A stretch of DNA of 64,000 nt from Annona cherimola. Lineage: Eukaryota > Streptophyta > Magnoliopsida > Magnoliales > Annonaceae. The stretch spans positions 5,500,007 through 5,564,006 of the forward strand of contig CM059971.1 of assembly GCA_030490835.1 (NCBI GenBank), in the 5' to 3' direction. This document shows, one piece after another, positions 60,441 through 64,000 of this stretch. The translations under genes were made by a program, and so were the position numbers. A model generated the notes under the pieces. That model had not been told where the DNA came from. It was given only the letters and a program-made list of their open reading frames with translations, and did not search any database. The stretch's first letter is position 1; each line of letters opens with the position of its first letter.

Positions 60441-60606
60441 CACGTGCATTTTCGACCCGTAATGAGTGACCTGTAACTTGGATGACTAGATAGCCACGTG
60501 CCGTCACTATCCAATGTTTCCCGCCTCTCGGACCACGTCGCAGGCACCGTCGATGAAGACAACAGCTGTAGGTCCACATGCAAGCATTTTTACGAGGAAA
60601 CACGTG
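60441..60606. promoter_or_regulatory. Cluster of CACGTG / ACGT-core motifs
   Basis: CACGTG occurs at 60441-60446, 60495-60500 and 60601-60606, with CCACGTCG at 60533-60540. These are G-box or ABRE-type cores bound by bZIP and bHLH factors. No gene start is recognisable within the next kilobases on either strand, so this may be a promoter relic or chance in a GC-richer patch. Confidence 0.4.
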
Positions 60607-60689
60607 CAAGAATTTTTCAAGCCCCATCAGAATATTTCCCTGACATATGCAGAGTTGTAAGTCCTCGAAAAATATATACATATAAAGGG

Positions 60690-60975
60690 TATGTTTTGGA
60701 AGTTGTAAAATTTGTGATGATGAAAATTTTTTTACATAAAAGTTTTCGGTAGAAAATAATTTAATATTGTAGGGGTAATAATAAGGAGTAAAGATAATAA
60801 ATTTAAAATAAATAAGTTAATTGTATTGGTAGTTGTGTAGAAATGATTGAAAAGTAGGGTCGTTGTATAGAAAGATGTGTAAAAAATAATTTTAAAAAAA
60901 TAGTTATTGAGAGTGAAATATTTTAGATTGAAAAATTTTAACTTGTTAACTTTTTCAAATTGCCAAACACCAAAA
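60690..60975. mobile_element. Degenerate Tourist-like MITE copy
   Basis: GGGTATGTTTTGGAAGTTG near 60687 and the reversed TTGGTGTTTGGCAATTTG near 60975 form weak inverted ends. The interior phrase AATGATTGAAAAGTAGGGT belongs to the family. Confidence 0.55.
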
Positions 60976-60999
60976 AAATTGTAATAAAATTTTTGATGT

Positions 61000-63190
61000 T
61001 AAATTTCAATTTAAAATTATATTTTTCTAAAATATTATTACTACGCAAACAAATAAATTCGCGAGATATTGTTACTTTGGAATGATACGTGAGTAGTCTA
61101 ATATGGACACTAGTTTCTTAGCTAAACAAATAATATTAAGCATAATAAATAAATTAAAATTTTTGATGAAAAATAATTTAAAATTTTCATTGATCGCTGA
61201 TATGTAAAAAATGTACCAAGTTAAATGGAAATGACTTTGTATTCATATATTTTTAAAAATTTAATAGACATGTATCTACTCTTAAAACACGTTATTTTTA
61301 GAAGATATGAATTTCCAATAAAAATTATTTGTTGTAGCATGATTAAATAAGAAGTGTTAAGTATAACAATTGATTTTAATTTAAAATTATATATTTAAAA
61401 TAAAAACCAAGAACAAGTCTGAAGACTCTATGCTTACAGTAAGCAATGAGTTATTACCTGTTCATTCTGTTATGAAAAATTTATAAATTTGTTTAAAAAT
61501 TAATGAACTTAAAGTAAATAATGTAAATATAAAGATAGATGTGAATTAAAATAATATATTTAGAATATAATAAACATGTGCTCGAACATAGATAAATGTA
61601 AATAATATAAAATATATGAATATGAAGAAATATTATTTATTTTTATATGTAATATATTTTGCATTAGATAAAAATAGAAATTGGACTTGGTTTCAAGTTT
61701 GCTTTTTTTTTTTAATATATATTTACATCACATCTCAACTAATATTATAATCAAACTTTGAGACAGTTGCTTCAAGTGGTAGTTTGCTACTTATCTATAA
61801 TTAATCTTGTTTGAGAGGGGGCTCCAAGAGGTCAGGCTTACACAAGTATATAGGTGAATTTTTTTTTTAATTTGGAACAATTGCATCTAATCTTGTCTAC
61901 CGGGGTCCAATACTTTGACAATACCTATTCATTAACTATATTTATAATAATAAAAAGAGCCCAACTTCATGTTAAATTCAACCCGCAACACTATTCTTTT
62001 TACTAAAACATCAAAAGTTATATTAATCGGAGTTGTACATGGCACAAATGCTTTTAAGTGATCTTTAATTTCAGAAATAATAAAAGTGATTAGGGCCACC
62101 TATCAACTTATATTGGCAGTATAGAATGTATATATAGAAGTTGAAATCAATAAAATATATCCCTTACATTTTCAATCGTTTTCTTTAACTATTTTAATTC
62201 CATTAGTTGGATTAGTTGCATTGTTTTCTTTGTTGCCGCATCTGTCTCTCTCGGGTCATTTTCTGAGATGTTATTTGGATGGACTTTTTGGGAGGGCCTA
62301 TTCAGGATCAATAATGGAAAAGGATTTAAACGAGGAGATTAGATAAGTACAAGGGATTGGTCAGCAAATTTTGCTATCTGGCTCATTTGGGTGCCACGGA
62401 CTTTGACGAGCTGAAGTAGGTACTTGTTACGTACGTCTCGTTTCATTTTATGATAAAATATACATTAACTAGTTGACATGTACTTGCATTTGTACAGTTT
62501 TATTTTTAAAAAATAAAATTCTAGGAGGTTAGCCTCCTTTCCAACAAAAAAAAAAAAGACATAAGAAGTTGTATCAGAAATAAAAATTAGCATTGCTACC
62601 AAGCTTGCTATCATTAGTCGAAGAATTTTTCCTCGTTTATTATTTGGGAGATGTATTTTTTTTGTTTCTAAGGTGAAATTATATCTTCAGTTTTATTAAG
62701 TGGAATTGTGTCTTCAAATTTATAAGAATGTCTTAGAACTTCAATGTAACAGATATTGAGATGTATGTAAATATATCAATGAACAAAATTAACATTGAAA
62801 GTATGAAAAAAAAGAAGTTATTATGTATTAAAAATGAAAAATTTCTAATGTAATAATCGTAACTGGATTTGAATAATTGCATATTCAATTTTGTGGCTGG
62901 CGCCATAGGATGTGAAATCCAAATCTTTTCGTGTCAGCATTTGGTCTCTTTTTCTTTTTTTTTTTTAATTGGGAGTGCAGTGATACCTCTTTTAGGATAT
63001 TGTAAAATTCTTAAGTTTGATTGTAATATAAGTACATTAATTAAAATTTTTTCTTAGATGTAAATGGCCTTAACTTACCGTAATTGCCCCATCGAATGTG
63101 AATATGCCAACTTCTCATTTATGTGAAAAATTACCTCACCAAAGGCATTACAGTCGCCGTTGTTTACCAAATAACTCTTTACTTCTAGAA
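61000..63190. other. AT-rich intergenic DNA, no gene seen
   Basis: No coding region is supported. A truncated SINE-like piece related to 50668-50934 lies at about 61705-61870, with a T-run and the phrase TTACATCACATCTCAAC. Confidence 0.45.
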
Positions 63191-63204
63191 CAGGTCACAC
63201 CCCT

Positions 63205-63545
63205 TTGATTTTGGATCGTAATTCCAAGTCAGCAGTTAATTTGATTTTCATTCGTTACAATTTTTTTTTAAATCTCAATCCAATTAAAAATCATTATATT
63301 GTATTCACTAACATTGCGTTAGCTACGCTGCCAAACGTAATTCCAAGTCGGCATTTATTTTGTTTTTCGTTCTTCAATTTTTTTTTAAATCCATCTAAAT
63401 AAGTATATTTATTAATATTCCATGATACCACAAATCATCTTGATGTTATCAATCCAATTAAAGATCAGTATAATTGATATTGCATTAGATAAGATGCCAA
63501 ACTTAATTCCAAGTGAGTAGTTATTTTAATTTTCGAAGAGAATTT
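63205..63545. repeat. Degenerate tandem array of about 120-170 bp units
   Basis: AATTCCAAGTCAGCAGTTAA (63221), AATTCCAAGTCGGCATTTAT (63339) and AATTCCAAGTGAGTAGTTAT (63507) mark three unit starts. Each of the later two is preceded by a GCCAAAC(G/T)TA motif. The interiors share CAATCCAATTAAA(A/G)ATCA. Confidence 0.65.
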
Positions 63546-64000
63546 CACTTATGTATTGTATTTATTACCACTCGCTTAACTAGAAAATCAAGTTTTATTA
63601 AATTTAAGATGACTTTTACTTAAAAATATATCCATTTATTCACATAAAAATATATTTAAACAGTTTAAATGTTAAAATATAACTTTAAAATTAATATTTA
63701 ACATAAAACTATTTTATTTAACTTATTATGCACGTATGTAGATGATATCATGCGCAGTAATGCTAGAAAATTGATGAATTTTATAAAAGCAAATCATGCT
63801 AAGTTGAAAATGGAAAGTAGGGAGCATGTTTTTCTATAAGATTTTGACATTCGAACTGAGTAATTATCTTGTCTTTTTTATTATTACATTTTTATTTCAA
63901 TCATTTTTAACATTTTTCATATAACTGTCACTATATAAAACATTTCTAAACATTTATCGCAATTCCTATCAATAACATAAAAATCTGTATTAGCAAAGAA

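Overview
This window is nuclear DNA of a flowering plant. Three things show this: a leucine-rich-repeat extensin gene, an Arf-GAP gene with 13 short exons and long introns, and a plant-type beta-1,3-glucanase. The intergenic DNA is very AT-rich and crowded with SINEs, MITEs and LTR-retrotransposon remnants. The two extracellular-protein genes are GC-rich at third codon positions. I cannot name the species from the sequence.

Layout. (1) 1368-3620, + strand: an intact, intronless LRX cell-wall gene with a signal peptide, LRR domain and Pro-rich extensin tail. (2) 3.9-18 kb: intergenic DNA with many small non-autonomous elements, several with clear target-site duplications (TSDs), and SINEs. (3) 18231-32609, - strand: a complete AGD14-like Arf GTPase-activating protein gene. 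I reconstructed 13 exons with consistent phases and GT-AG borders; the protein is 680 aa, or up to 704 depending on the splice donor used. Its introns hold nested transposons. A Mutator-like element carrying a UDP-glycosyltransferase fragment sits inside a hAT-like element. A second hAT-like element contains a MITE and a SINE. A decayed Ty3/gypsy pol relic lies in intron 1. (4) 33-43 kb: no genes; repeats and one reverse-oriented LTR with its primer-binding site (39.26-40.15 kb). (5) 43350-48879, + strand: a GH17 beta-1,3-glucanase pseudogene, with a stop codon in the conserved GVNYG motif and a 3.35-kb LTR inserted in exon 2 with a GCTGC target-site duplication. (6) 49-64 kb: no genes; MITEs, SINEs, a tandem triplication at 58.6-60.3 kb and smaller tandem repeats.

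The genes do not form a pathway. LRX and GH17 both concern the cell wall or apoplast. The AGD14-like protein acts in Arf-dependent vesicle traffic. I found no CRISPR array, operon, rRNA or convincing tRNA gene. The most unusual signals are four in-frame alternative splice donors created by a 24-bp minisatellite in the Arf-GAP gene, the nested gene-capturing MULE, and a set of MITEs that share one palindromic core but have different ends.
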